Below, one piece after another: positions 1 to 11,675 of a stretch of 64,000 nt of DNA. The translations under genes were made by a program, and so were the position numbers. The stretch is from positions 95,268,501-95,332,500 of the forward strand of contig CM074858.1 in NCBI GenBank assembly GCA_037501455.1, written 5' to 3'. The DNA is from Lantana camara (lineage: Eukaryota; Streptophyta; Magnoliopsida; Lamiales; Verbenaceae). The notes under the pieces are model-generated. The model was not told the origin of the DNA. It saw nothing but the letters and a program-made list of their open reading frames with translations, and did not search any database. Every line of letters begins with the position of its first letter. Position 1 is the first letter of the stretch.

Positions 1-585
1 GTGAGGATATATAATGCATCATAAGAATTCCTCAATCTTCATGTGATATATCATGCACGTTTGAATATAGGACACTTAATCACATAAGATCATATAACAT
101 ACAGATGATGGATTTCGACATACTATTATGTATACTTCAAACTATGTATACAAAAATATTACTATTCAAACTCATAGTAATAATATGGGAGACCATGAAT
201 GCAACATATTATGATCAGCAGACAATCAATAAGAATTAGCCTAGAAAATATACCTTTATTCTATAGAGAGTACAGGGTGTCATGACAAACTTCCCTTTGG
301 GCAGAGTATGCCATACGTAATAGGCCCCTCCGTGCGGAACGGTATAGGAATACCTCAATGTTGGAAAATCGCTTCCTTTGGGAGACTAAATTTTCTTTAT
401 TGATGCGCCCTATCAATATGTTTTGCACAAATAAAATAAAATTATCATACATATCTTACCCCCTTTGGGCAGGTAAGAATGCATAATAATTCATTCACTC
501 TAAATATGCATGTTCTGAATTTTACAAGTCTTCATAAATAGAATACTTTGGTGTAACTATCTACTTAAACTCAGTAAATTAAGAA

Positions 586-716
586 CATAGCCGAGTTCAA
601 ATAGATTGCCCAATTTGCACACGGACGATATGTATGCAATTACTCCCACAAAATAAAGTACGAAAACCATGTACATTTGGAAGTTATGTATAATATAATA
701 TGTAGCATGCAAATTG
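586..716. repeat. Diverged direct repeat, copy 1
   Basis: A segment of about 130 bp resembles 1,818-1,946 in the same orientation. Both contain a CCGAGT start, an ATATGTATG stretch, the shared core CTCCCACAAAATAAA and a GGGAGTTA or GGAAGTTA motif. Divergence is substantial, so this is an old duplication inside the non-coding block. Confidence 0.5.
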
Positions 717-1817
717 TTCCCAAGATCTTATTTATTTGAATATGCATGTAACGCCAGTCAATCAAAATAATTCGATTCCAACCAATATGATCAAATATGT
801 GAATTTTATATCATATTCACCTTTTATGATAATTTAGTAAATAAATAACTTAATCCCACTATAATTGTCACTCAATATAAAATATTTGATCACAAATAAA
901 TTTCCCAAGTTGAATCGAACAATATTTGAGAGCAAAAGGGACAACTAACCTTACAAGGTATGCTCCCCACTCAAAGATTCGTTGTCGACAAACACATTCA
1001 GATTTTCTTCACTCTAGATCTTTCACCCATAAGCAGAAGTAGTCATCCTCTAGATCAATGTTTGTGTACCTCAGGCAAAAGCAATTAAATAAGGTCACGA
1101 CTTAAATGTACTTTAAATCTACATTGCTTGATTAATATAAAATATTTAATCAAGAACTATTAAATTTCAAATTCATAAAAAGGCCTGAACTTTATATAAA
1201 TAAACTAGGTCCCACTTTATTGAATTGACCCAATTTTATATGTCAAGAGAATTCAAACATACAACAAGTATAAGAACACTTTCTGGCGATCAAATAATAT
1301 TTCAGATCTTATACGATATTATATGATATTTACTCTTAACAAATAAGTGAATGATATGTGATTAATTGGCCTCATTTAATTAATAGACAAATCAATTTGT
1401 AATATCATATTATATTATATGAATTCTCAAAGCAATAAATTTGAATGCTTGCATCCGTCTAATTGAGATGCATGGCCACATATAAATACCCATATATCTG
1501 TATATTATTTTATATGAAGTTCATAAGTAAGGGTTTAAGCAAGTTGTGACTTACTTCCTTGGCCGGTAATTCCATAATTATAAAATTCAATGAGCAGTCA
1601 GGGCTCACAGATATACACAATTAAATTCTACACAAATATGTGCTTAATCTATAACGATAATAAATAGGATACCAAATTAGGTAAAACTCATAATAATCGC
1701 ATTAGACTATCGTAATATAATTAATCAAAAAACACTAAATCTTGGGTTAATCTAAATGTATGGAATTTATATAATATTCACTTCTAGCCAATAAATAGAA
1801 CACTTGTAAAATAAACA

Positions 1818-1946
1818 CACGACCGAGTATAAATAAATTGCTTAAATTGCGTACGCACAATATGTATGTAACACTCCCACAAAATAAAATATGAAAAACA
1901 TGTATTTTTGGGAGTTACAAATATAATGTGTTGCACCAAATTATTT
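1818..1946. repeat. Diverged direct repeat, copy 2
   Basis: Second copy of the segment at 586-716, same orientation, about 1.2 kb further on, sharing the core CTCCCACAAAATAAA. Confidence 0.5.
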
Positions 1947-2144
1947 ATTCAGTCTTTGACTGGTCGACTAAAATGAAACATTTAATTAAGAAATACTAAC
2001 CATCGGATTAAGCTAGAAGACACATGGTTACACAATATTCTCTAACTGAGTAGTTCATAATTGATCCCAGAAGGTTGATCAAGATGTCGGAAATTAGCGT
2101 CAATGAATGTCTATATATAATAACTGTATATATCTTTCAAAGGT

Positions 2145-3841
2145 GGTTCACAATTGAGAGGGTTTATTAGAGAGCTCGATTCCTTTTCAGCCAACTTTTG
2201 GTGGAACAACAAAGATCGAAATCGCTTACATTGGCTCGCGTGGGAAAAATTGTGTCTTCAGAAACAGAATGGGGGACTCGGGTTTAGAAACTTCAAGGCT
2301 TTCAATCAGGCGCTTTTGGTGAAACAGGCTTGGAAGATTATCACCTCCCCGACTAGCCTCCTCAGTCGGGTCCTCAAAGTTAGATACTTCCCTCACACGG
2401 ACTTCTTTGGAGCTAGCCTCGGACGATCACCCTCTTTTACTTGGAGAAGCATCCATTCGGCAAAACCTATCTTGGTGGCGGGCTCTAGGTGGAGAGTTGG
2501 TTCGGGCACATCTATTGATATTTAGAGGGACAGGTGGATTCCGAGACCCAACTCTTTCAAACCCATTATCCGACAACCTCGTAATCCGACGATTACTAGG
2601 GTAAATTAGCTCTTGCTTCCGAACAATGCTGGATGGAATTTTAGTTTGATTGATGATACTTTTTGCCCCAGTGATGCTAAGCTTATTCGCAGTATCCCTC
2701 TAGGAAGGGTTGAACGTGAGGATAAACTCATTTGGCACTTTGAAAAGAGCGGCATTTTCTCCATTCCCAGCGCTCATCGCGTAGCTCTCGACTTGGACAG
2801 TGCAGCCCGTGCCTCCTCATCTATCGCCACGAACAAGCCTATTTGGAAAAAGATATGGAAGCTACATGTTGCCCCGAAGGTCCGGGTTTTCATGTGGAGG
2901 GTTGTTCATGATATTCTCCCGACCGCCTCGAATCTCTCTTCTCGCAGATGCCAAGTCGACTTGTTTTGCCCGATTTGTGGAGTTACTCCTGAGGACTTGA
3001 AACATATCTTTTTGGAATGTACGTTTGCTCGCCAGGTTTGGGCAATCTCGCTCCTCCCTTGGACTTCCGTTGCGTTTTTTACGGGGGGAGTCCACGAGTG
3101 GATCGAGACGGTTTTGTCTTCTCTTGATGTAGGCGAGTGTGCCAAGTTCTCTTTAATCCTTTGGGGTTTGTGGTGGTTCCGTAATAAGGTTAAGATGGAA
3201 GGGTGTAAGTGGCGTCCGGATGAGTTGGTTGCTTTTGTTCTTTCTTTGCTTGATCCCCCCCCCCCCCCCCCTTTGGCTTCTTTGGCTTCACTCTCTTCTG
3301 GTGCTTCCAATGAGCTATGCAAATGGACTCCACCTCCATCTGGGGTGATTAAATTGAATGTTGATGGGGCACTTTTTTTGGAGAAGGGTTAAGTCGGAGT
3401 GGGAGTGGTGGCGCGAGACTAGCAAGGATCTTGTGTAGGTTGGTTATCTGACAGGTTTAGGGGAGATTTGGAACCTGAGGCGGTTGAAGCGGTGGCTGTC
3501 ACGCGAGCTTTGGATCTTGCCCGTGATTACGGATGGGAGAATGTTTGGATTGAAAGTGATTGCTCAAATCTGGTTGATAAGATTTTGACTACGGTGGAGG
3601 ATTTGTCTCCAATTGGCAACTTGGTACAAGACATTAAGTTGGCTGCAGTCTCCTTCTCTTGTTGCCGTTTCATGTTCGTTTGTCGTGAAGCCAACGTGAT
3701 GGCTCATACTCTTGCGCGGAATGCAGCTCCGGCTTGCGTGGGGGGATCGACTTGTCCTTCCTTTCTGCTAGATTTTCTTTTGGATGATTGTTCTGAATGA
3801 TCTTTGCCCTCTGTTGAGGGCTCCGCCGTCAAAAAAAAAAT
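2145..3841 (+). pseudogene. 5'-truncated LINE: end of reverse transcriptase, zf-RVT and RNase H
   Basis: This is the 3' part of a plant L1-type non-LTR retrotransposon. One reading frame runs through the region. It holds the tail of the reverse transcriptase (FWWNNKDRNRLHWLAWEKLC), a zf-RVT domain (about 2,715-3,045, with CPIC, H and C zinc ligands) and a C-terminal RNase H domain (WTPPPSGVIKLNVDGA near 3,325, then 3,468-3,760 with WIESDC and ANVMAHTLAR). The frame is broken by in-frame stops at 2,523, 2,607, 3,390 and 3,420 but shows no frameshift. A 14-base poly-C run near 3,257 encodes a proline run. It ends in a short A-tract (about 3,831-3,841), as expected for a LINE 3' end. The 5' half (endonuclease and most of RT) is absent, typical of incomplete reverse transcription. 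No clear target duplication was found. Confidence 0.88.
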
Positions 3842-4227
3842 ATGCCTAACTAATATAAGGGACCCACAACAATGCAATTTGCCCCAAGAATTGAAATTAA
3901 TGCAACAGAACCCAAGAAAACATAATCGCTCAGACGCATATCATCGGATTATAAGAAACATATCAAAATATTTGCCTATACTGAATCATGCACATATGAC
4001 ATACCGACAACAAAAGCAATTACTATTCATGCGTAAACGATCATAGCAATAATAGGCGAACACGGGAATTCTAAATTTTAGGCGAACAACGTAATTTTAA
4101 ATTTCATAAATCTCATATCATCATATTATACATCAAATTATGGATTTAATATGATAACAAAATTTCAAATCCGTATTTCATATCAATTAAGTACTCAAAA
4201 TTAGGGTTCTAAACTCGTAAGTGTATG
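3842..4227. other. Non-coding, AT-rich; possible leader of minus-strand copia-type element
   Basis: No gene visible. On the minus strand it lies just inside a primer-binding-like site and an LTR, the position of a retroelement leader. A short open stretch here has no recognisable family. Confidence 0.3.
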
Positions 4228-4239
4228 GCTCTGATACTA
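4228..4239 (-). promoter_or_regulatory. Primer-binding-like site (initiator tRNA-Met type)
   Basis: The minus strand reads TAGTATCAGAGC, one mismatch from the TGGTATCAGAGC that many plant LTR retrotransposons use to bind initiator tRNA-Met. It lies 2 bp inside the presumed LTR edge (TGTAAG, at 4,242), as expected for a minus-strand element. Confidence 0.55.
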
Positions 4240-5037
4240 ACTGTAAGAATTTTTAGCCAAGATCAACACCATGAATTTAGAACACCAATATAATTGAGAG
4301 TATAGACATACCCAGGGGCGGATCCAGGATTTCTCATTAGCCGGGGCTGAAAATTCCTAAGCCTCATTATATTAAAATAATAATAATAACTTAAAATTGA
4401 TTAAAGGCACTAAAACTCATAGATGAAACTGTTTTAGATGATTCGTATTCCCTTCAATTTGCTTCCACCATTTTTTCTCAAACTAAAGTCTTCACGTACA
4501 GTACTAATATGGTCCCTTATTATTAAAAAAAAAAAAACTAAAATTTGTTTCGGGATTATAATATCCACTATCCAGTGTAGTAATTAATCCTTTCGGTAAA
4601 TTATAGGTAAGTTAAACTATTAACAGTTGAATAAAAAAACTTGTTAAGTGTTTTATATTTTAAATTAAAATTCAAATTCACCACATTTTATTAAATATAA
4701 TATGTATTGAAAATTAGAATTTTTGTGATATTAATTTGACAGAGTTAGGTTTTGATTAGAATTGACTACGTGATATGATATCTTTTATCTCTCTAATATT
4801 ATATGATATATTATCTATACAATAAGATATATTACATTGTTTTTTCCTCATATAAATAGACAATATATTGATTTTTTCGTGAAGTGTTCGGCGCATCATA
4901 ACAAAAAATTCACACTTATAATTATTTTCATATTCGAACGAAACTTGAGTTATATCTAATATATGTATATAACATTTATTATACATAATAGCTAGTAAAT
5001 TGATACTCTTAAAAAGTGTTAATTAATTTATGTTAAT

Positions 5038-5040
<3 letters not shown>

Positions 5041-5101
<61 letters not shown>
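5041..5101. repeat. (AT)n microsatellite
   Basis: About 60 bp of uninterrupted AT dinucleotides inside the hAT element. Confidence 0.95.
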
Positions 5102-5106
<5 letters not shown>

Positions 5107-5116
5107 GAAGGATTAG

Positions 5117-5181
5117 TGGGGGTGGGGGTGGGGGTAGGGGTAGGGGGGGGGGGGTTGCGGGGGCGGGAAGGGGGGCTTCAG
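5117..5181 (+). repeat. G-rich tract with G-quadruplex potential
   Basis: At least six runs of four or more G separated by one or two bases (GTGGGGGTGGGGGTAGGGG type), followed by GCGGGGGCGGG and a GGGGGG run. It lies just inside the right terminal repeat of the hAT element. Confidence 0.8.
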
Positions 5182-5336
5182 CCCCCCCTTGGCCTTAATT
5201 GGCTCCGCCCCTGGACATACCTGATTTTCGCCTATTGAATTGAACCTGATATTTACCGATCTAGTTGGGCAATTTCAAGTGGTATGCTAGACTTTTCTGG
5301 TTAGATCTTCCTCTCCTTCTCTCACCGACAGTTGAC

Positions 5337-5433
5337 AGCCCTCCCATCACGGGCTTTCTAGAGTGGAGAGGGGACCTACCCATCAATAAATATAACCATA
5401 GAAGCCCTCCCATCACGGGCTTTCTAGAGTGGA
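5337..5433 (+). repeat. Tandem pair of a 31-bp perfect repeat
   Basis: The segment 5,337-5,367 recurs exactly at 5,403-5,433 (starts AGCCCTCCCATCACGGGC). Both copies are followed by a GGACCTAC-like stretch, giving a repeat unit of 66 bp inside the old LTR. Confidence 0.85.
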
Positions 5434-5597
5434 CCTACACCGGCTGTCAGACCATGTCTGCTAACATCAAGGCTTTAACAATAGTGGGTCAAACCAATAG
5501 GCCTGATAAGTCTTGTCCCATAAACCATATTTATTTAGCCCGATTTATTTTAATGCAATCATCAATTAATAGAAGTTCAATAAGAAATATTCTTATA

Positions 5598-6241
<644 letters not shown>

Positions 6242-6815
6242 CACTATTAAAACATTGATTTAGCAACCGAAAATTTGCAATCGAAAATTTCGATTGCAAG
6301 TTTGATCGATTTGGCAACAAAGTTTGTAGTGGAAGATAAAAATATGTGTTTTAGACTTTGCAATCGAATATTTGGTTTGCTAAATCGGTCGCTAAACGTT
6401 TGCGACCAAATTTCGATTGCAATATCAGTTTCAAAAAGCAAACAATAGTCAACATTTTCTTAACAATATTGCAACAGAATTTTCGGCTGCTAAGTCGGTT
6501 AAAAAGAAATGGCAACAAACAACATTTCATCAAAATATTTGCAACAGAATTTTCAGTTGCTAAATCGGTTGAATGATAATTACAATCAAAATTTCGGTTG
6601 CAAATTTTTATTTAAAGAAAAAACAAAAAATATAAGAGCAACATAATTAATAATAATCCAAATATATATTTTGCAACTAAAATTTCCGTTACGAAATTAT
6701 AGACTAATTTAAATTCCGTGCAACTAATTTGCAACCAAGTTTTTGTTGCAATTCGGTTGCAAAAACTTTTTTCCGGTACAAAAGTCATATTTTTCGGTTG
6801 CAATTGGTGGCAATT
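6242..6815. mobile_element. CACTA-like transposon remnant with subterminal repeats
   Basis: The block opens with CACTATTAAAACATTG and then carries many copies, in both orientations, of a motif near TTGCAACCGAAATTT or its reverse AAATTTCGATTGCAA (for example 6,258, 6,286, 6,358, 6,406, 6,540, 6,585, 6,717, 6,795). Dense alternating subterminal motifs of this kind are typical of plant CACTA (En/Spm) elements. A TAGTG at about 6,327 could be an internal end. The distal terminus and a 3-bp target duplication were not established, and no transposase is present. Confidence 0.5.
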
Positions 6816-7377
6816 TTTTTTCTATTTTATTATATTTATTATATAGATAACAACATAATAATTATTAATTGCTTATCTTAAATAATACGTTTGATTATAT
6901 AATATATAAATTATATATATGTGTGTGTGTGTGTGTGTGAAATATGGGAATCAACTGTATGCAAAATTTATAAGTTCTTTAAATCATGATACAATATAAA
7001 ATATTCTATATGATAATATATGTTACAACATAGAACATATATATGTAATTTTAAAGTGAAAATATGTTAATTATAAATACTTATATGATCATATCATAGT
7101 AGTATTCATTAATAATTATTGATACATATATTATTGTAATTACTTAAACTTATGTAATATAATTTAAAAGTTATATATAATGTGCAAATATAATTTCTAT
7201 AAGGGATTAATATAGTATAATAGCTATAAGAGATATATTATCACAATATAATACTTTAACCCAAAAAAATTAAAAATTAAAAATTAACGCAATATAATAT
7301 ACAATCGCAAGTCTTGAATGGTATAACAGATTACCGTAAAATCTATTAAATTAAATATTATATAGATATTTAAATTT
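6816..7377. other. AT-rich non-coding, with a (GT)n microsatellite
   Basis: Nothing gene-like seen. A GT dinucleotide run spans 6,921-6,939. Confidence 0.6.
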
Positions 7378-7394
7378 ATGATTGATATATAATA

Positions 7395-7492
7395 GTCAAC
7401 CAGGGTTAGTTCAAATAGTTAATGGGATTTATTTTTCAGGGCAATGACTCGAATCCCACTTGACGGGGTGTGTGTGTTAAATTTAAACAAAA
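7395..7492 (+). mobile_element. tRNA-derived SINE, about 98 bp
   Basis: It carries a tRNA-like box A (TTAGTTCAAATAGTTAATGG) and a box B (GACTCGAATCCC) in order and at tRNA-like spacing, as in RNA polymerase III-transcribed SINEs. It is flanked by a 17-bp direct duplication with one mismatch (7,378-7,394 and 7,493-7,509). The 3' end is a GT run followed by an A-rich tail, not a pure poly-A. The clear target duplication supports a real insertion. Confidence 0.72.
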
Positions 7493-7579
7493 ATGATTGA
7501 TACATAATATATATCATATGATATAATAAGTGGTCTATTAAAACAATATGATAATTTACAATTACAAGTTTATTAAATG

Positions 7580-8275
7580 TGATCGTGCTCGAAATTCGTT
7601 GAGTGACTAGTATCGAATCTGGAAGCTCAGGTACTTGCTCAAAGAATAGCTGTCAAAGAATAACAAACGTGAACTAAAGACCAAACTGGGGAATGAAAGT
7701 TTATCCCAGATTTGGCACTACGACGCTCAAGTCAGGTATTTGCTCAAAGAGAATAGAGAAAGTATAGACGGTTGAATGAACAGTGAATTACTTACCAATA
7801 CCATTAATGTTGTGGATATTTATAGGCCCAAGAGGTGTGCGTGACACCTGTTCACATACTGGAGGTGCATTAAATGCTCTATCCAGTTTGTTAGGGGACA
7901 ACAAGTACCTAAAAGTACTAGGGTGTCAGACTTGGTCAATCCCTTGTACTTTGCATTAGTTTGAGCCATTATGACCGTACTGGACACTCAGTCATAGACC
8001 GAGTGTGGTTGACAGACTAGGTGATCGAGATGGTCTTCTGGTCGAGTTGTCCTGGCTCGAGGAGGCGTACGAGTGCCTTGTCCGGTCGATGTTGCCGGCG
8101 TCACATGGGAGTAAATCGACCGGGTGGGAAGTTGTGGTCGATGGCCATCGACCTGATCGTTTAGGTGACGCACAATGACGACGTGTCTATCCATGTGGTA
8201 GGAAACGCCTACGTGTCATTCGCGAGTGACTGTGCCACATGGTGACACGTGGTATTTCCGAAAAGTGCCCTGTCA
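7580..8275. mobile_element. Solo LTR, 696 bp, target duplication AAATG
   Basis: It starts TGATCGTGC and ends GCCCTGTCA, giving TGA...TCA inverted tips, and is flanked on both sides by AAATG (7,575-7,579 and 8,276-8,280). The base composition is much more GC-rich than its surroundings. A TATTTATAGG promoter-like stretch lies near 7,826. No second LTR or interior is nearby, so it is a solo LTR left by recombination; the superfamily is not determined. Confidence 0.82.
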
Positions 8276-8790
8276 AAATGGTATAATAGATTATTGTCTA
8301 TTAAATACTATATATAGTTATTTAAATTTATAATAGTTATTATATGTGATATGGTATAATAACTTTTTGGTTCTATATTATCCTTTTTTTTTTGGTTCCG
8401 AGTATATGCTATAATAATATGTACTCATTGATAATATAATACATAGAAGTGTATTAAACCATGTAATATACCATTCTAATGCTATTAGATGATACTATAC
8501 ATATCTATAAGTCACAAGTCTATAAAATGGTATAATAGACTATCATAAATCTTTTTTTATTTTTATTTTTTGGGTCCACCATCATAAGTCTATTAAATAT
8601 TATAATATATACATTTTTACATTTATATTATATAACTTAATCATAATGTCAATTATAAGCTAATTATTTAGGGTTGGACCAAATATTTTCCCAAGGAGCC
8701 CTATTGTGATTCAAGTATTTTTATTTTTATTTTTTTTCCCTTCACATACTAATTTAATTATCTTACCTGAGGGAGGCTAAAACATACATA
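8276..8790. repeat. AT-rich region with diverged copies of a GGTATAATAGA repeat
   Basis: The phrase AAATGGTATAATAGA followed by TCTATTAAAT-like sequence appears at 8,277 and 8,524. Related versions lie at about 7,315 and 7,565, the latter cut by the solo LTR. These look like diverged members of a local repeat. No gene seen. Confidence 0.45.
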
Positions 8791-8842
8791 TATGATAGAG
8801 CCAACTAGCCTCCACAATCTGAGAACCACGAGATATACTAAC

Positions 8843-10951
8843 ATGGCAGCTTTTCTTGTCTTGTTTCTCCTCCTAATTTCTGCAGCAAATGCTCAAACAA
8901 GACACTCAAATATCAGTCTAGGCTCTTCTCTAACACCCAAAACAAACTCATCATGGTCGTCATCATCCGGCCTGTACGCCTTTGGTTTCGTCCGGCAAAG
9001 TAACGGCTATGCCGATGCCATCTTTCTTGCAGGCATACCAGAACAGACTGTTGTCTGGACAGCAAACAGGGATGATAATCCCACAGTTTCCATCGACGTT
9101 GTTTTGCAGTTAACTCGTGACTCGTGAGGGAAGGCTAATCGTGCAGCAGAGCGGAGGTCAGACCATAGATGTTGTTGAATCTTCCCTGCCCATTATTGCA
9201 TCAGCTTCAAGGGTGATTTGGCAGAGCTATGATCGTCCGACGAATACCCTTTTGCCAGGCCAGCGCCTTTCCCCAGGACAAGAGCTTTTCTCCAGTGCTT
9301 CCAAGAGTGACTTGCGAAGAGGGATTTTTGTTAGCATGCATTATTCTCTAATATTTGTGTTTTTATGGCCACGTTTTAAGTGCTTTTACTTGATATAAAC
9401 TGGTGCCATGATGTATTTTCGTGTTTTTAATTCAGCAAGGCTATTTTAAGAATTATTGGAGTGTTTGGGCCGAATTAAGGAGATTAATTTGGAAAAACCT
9501 TGAATTATTATGGCGAGGATGCGGCATAAGATTGGTGAAAATTATTCAATTTGTAGCATGGGAATTTCATGGACTATGCATGCATGCGTGAAGAATTTGA
9601 AAGCATGTGAAATCTTTAGACCTGGGCAAGCATGCACGTAGCCTGAGAATGTGGGAATTTAATCTTCATTGGTTAGTGGGCTTGCATGAAGGGTCCTTGA
9701 ATTAATTGAAGAGGGGCCCATTTTATTTCACAAATTGAAGATACAAGATGAAGATATGGGCTGAACATGTGCTTGCATGGGAGGCCAAGCTTGGGAATTA
9801 ATTGCATGAAGATTGGCCCATACGTGTGATTGAATTTGGAGATCAAATTGTTAGGAAAGTCTTGGGCAACAAGTTGGCGTGCATGAATTGAAGTCCAATT
9901 TGGACTAGGATTTGGAGGCTTTATATTGTCAGTTGTCACGCCTTGGAGAGAGATTGCAAAAACCTTTTTCCACACCATCTCATACGCAGCAATTCCGAGG
10001 CTTTTGGGCACGCAGCAGCTTTTGGAGACATCCGAGAGCGAGATTAATTTCTTGCTTTTATTTATTTTATGTTTGGGACATGATTTTTATGAGTAGCTAA
10101 TTTCTTTAGTACCTAGTTAGAAATTTACAATTTATGTTTTTGACATCGTGAGACCTAATTGGTTTTTATAATTCAGTTTTATTTCAAGTATTTATTAATT
10201 CTCCGAGTGTCTTGTTTATTGTGATTTATTTACTTAGTTGATTACGGCCGGATTTTCTAAGTAGATGGTTGCATATTGCTATTCTTGATTGCATGAAGTA
10301 TACGTAGTGCTTGATAGATAATTAGTAGTACATTAGTGATAGGAAGTCGTACAGTCGAATCTGATTCACCAAGAGAGTTAATAATCGAATTTGAATCTTG
10401 CACGTGTCGTGACTTGGTTAATTTGGGCTAGTGTTTTCTTAATTCTTAAGGCTGTTGACTCATTGAATCCTGTCGAGTGTCTCTAGGGGTTGTGAGTTGA
10501 TTAGGGAATAACTGTCGAGTGTCTCTAGGTTATTCTATTATTTAAGAGAAAACGAGGCGGAGTCGAGTGTCTCTATCCGCTATAGCTAGTCTATTTGAAA
10601 AACTGAATTTATCCTTGCGTCTATGATCGATGTCCTAAACTGAATTGTAATTCCTGGCTAGGTATTGTTTTCCCATTGATTTATCAAAACCCAACCTCTA
10701 AGTGATTTATTGTTTTTCCTTTAGTTTAATTTAATTGTTAGTTAATTTAGTTAGTTTAATTATATCTTAAACCCCCCTTGATTTTACTTGTTAATTTTAG
10801 TGAATTTTCCTGTGATTAATTAGAATTATTTTCAACCAATCTCTGTGGATTCGACCCGTTTGGACTATACTCTATTTAGTTGTAAACCGGAATTATATTT
10901 TTATTTTGACGGATTCGACACCTGTCAATTTTCAGGCTGAAGATGCAAACT
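8843..10951 (+). pseudogene. Broken G-type lectin receptor-like kinase copy
   Basis: The start codon at 8,843 opens a signal peptide and the first part of a bulb-type lectin domain that closely matches the intact gene at 12,118. Four lesions are visible. A 7-bp tandem duplication of ACTCGTG (9,113-9,126) shifts the frame. About 42 bp are missing near 9,208, where the intact gene encodes LLDNGNFVLYGSD. A 1.6-kb solo LTR is inserted at 9,329. After the insertion only about 19 bp of gene homology remain (10,933-10,951) before unrelated sequence. EGF, PAN, membrane and kinase parts are absent. It is a tandem paralogue on the same strand, about 3.3 kb upstream of the intact gene, and cannot encode a receptor; a truncated secreted lectin fragment is the most it could give. 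Confidence 0.9.
9329..10927. mobile_element. Solo LTR, 1,599 bp, inside the kinase pseudogene
   Basis: It begins TGTTAGCATGC and ends GACACCTGTCA, flanked by the 5-bp duplication ATTTT (9,324-9,328 and 10,928-10,932). The gene sequence continues exactly across the insertion. The right end (CTCTGTGGATTCGACCCG, then GGATTCGACACC) resembles long gypsy LTRs of the Tat or Athila type. Three copies of GTCGAGTGTCTCTA lie at about 10,474, 10,508 and 10,562. Open stretches inside are non-coding shadows. Confidence 0.85.
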
Positions 10952-11176
10952 AAATTGCAATGAATCCCCAAAGGGCATGACATAAAAAATTGATCAAAGT
11001 TAACAGGGTTAATTTCGAACTTTCATAAATATTTTTGTTGACGTCATCAAAATTTTAATGTTTTTGGGGTTAAGTGTAATAAATAAACTCTAGAGGGATG
11101 ATGTCTATAATTATATCTAAAAGTGGGGTACCAACTATAATTACCCTATCTAATTTGGGAGTCAGATATAATAACC

Positions 11177-11213
<37 letters not shown>

Positions 11214-11675
11214 ACAATATAAAGTGTAGTCCGAATGAAAAATCACATCACCCTATCCTCTAAATTTTTTTCTCTGCATGAATTGAAGTTTTTTTGACAT
11301 TTATCTTGAATCAAATTTATTATTTTGTTCAGTGAGTCACTTTATTGATGATTTAGTAATAAAAAATTTCAACTTAATTAATATATTTTACTTTTTGACC
11401 CCCACCTGTATAGTGTTTTAATTTTGAGTGGGGTTAAAAAGGAAATAATATCAAAATAATTCATATAACGCTATAATATGTATATATTTAATAGATAAAA
11501 CTTATATCTCCTCCCATATTCCACCAGTAAAATAAACTAAAATAAAAGTAAAAAATCATGTGATTTCACAAAGTCTAATATTAGAAAATTGTTATAAATA
11601 TCTCCAATTATAAAGGGTCATGCAAATGGCGTATGGGAGGAGATACAAGTCTACGGTCTACTCAGAAGACCAAGT
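10952..11675. other. AT-rich intergenic sequence
   Basis: No gene visible. An AAT run followed by an ATT run (about 11,180-11,213) forms a perfect AT palindrome. The stretch 11,050-11,150 resembles one arm of the inverted-repeat MITE described at 15,202 (a phrase near TACCAACTATAATTACCC). Confidence 0.55.

Larger units (their letters stand above)
1..2140. other. AT-rich non-coding region, no gene seen
   Basis: No convincing coding sequence in either strand. The motif CCTTTGGG recurs near 291, 376 and 469 next to short minus-strand open stretches, which suggests the interior of an old non-coding (LARD-like) retroelement. A minus-strand LTR with an adjacent primer-binding-like site lies at 4,242-5,597, so this region may be the interior of that same element. 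That link is inference; the matching second LTR is not visible in the window. Confidence 0.35.
4313..5213. mobile_element. Non-autonomous hAT transposon, 901 bp
   Basis: The ends are inverted: CAGGGGCGGATCCAGG at the left and, read on the minus strand, CAGGGGCGGAGCCAA at the right. A further similarity around GGGCTGAA lies inside both ends. It is flanked by the exact 8-bp duplication GACATACC (4,305-4,312 and 5,214-5,221), the hAT signature. No transposase is present, so mobilisation would need an autonomous relative. The interior is AT-rich with a 60-bp AT repeat and a G-rich tract near the right end. Confidence 0.88.
4242..5597 (-). mobile_element. Old copia-type LTR, split by a hAT element
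   Basis: It begins TGTAAGAATTTTTAG and ends near AATATTCTTATA, imperfect inverted LTR tips with a decayed final CA. After removal of the internal hAT insertion (901 bp plus its 8-bp duplication) about 447 bp remain. A tRNA-Met-type primer-binding-like site adjoins its left edge on the minus strand. The second LTR and coding region were not found, so the assignment rests on edge structure. Confidence 0.5.

Noticed and set aside
2862..3322. Minus-strand open frames within the LINE
   Set aside because: They are antisense shadows of the zf-RVT region, which has clear zinc-ligand and conserved-residue support on the plus strand.
6242..6331. Complete 90-bp CACTA mini-element (CACTA at 6,242, TAGTG at about 6,327)
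   Set aside because: The same subterminal motifs continue for almost 500 bp beyond it, and no 3-bp duplication is clear, so the TAGTG may be incidental.
7395..7492. Functional tRNA gene
   Set aside because: Box A and box B are tRNA-like, but no acceptor stem or cloverleaf can be formed and a 17-bp target duplication flanks it, so it is a SINE.
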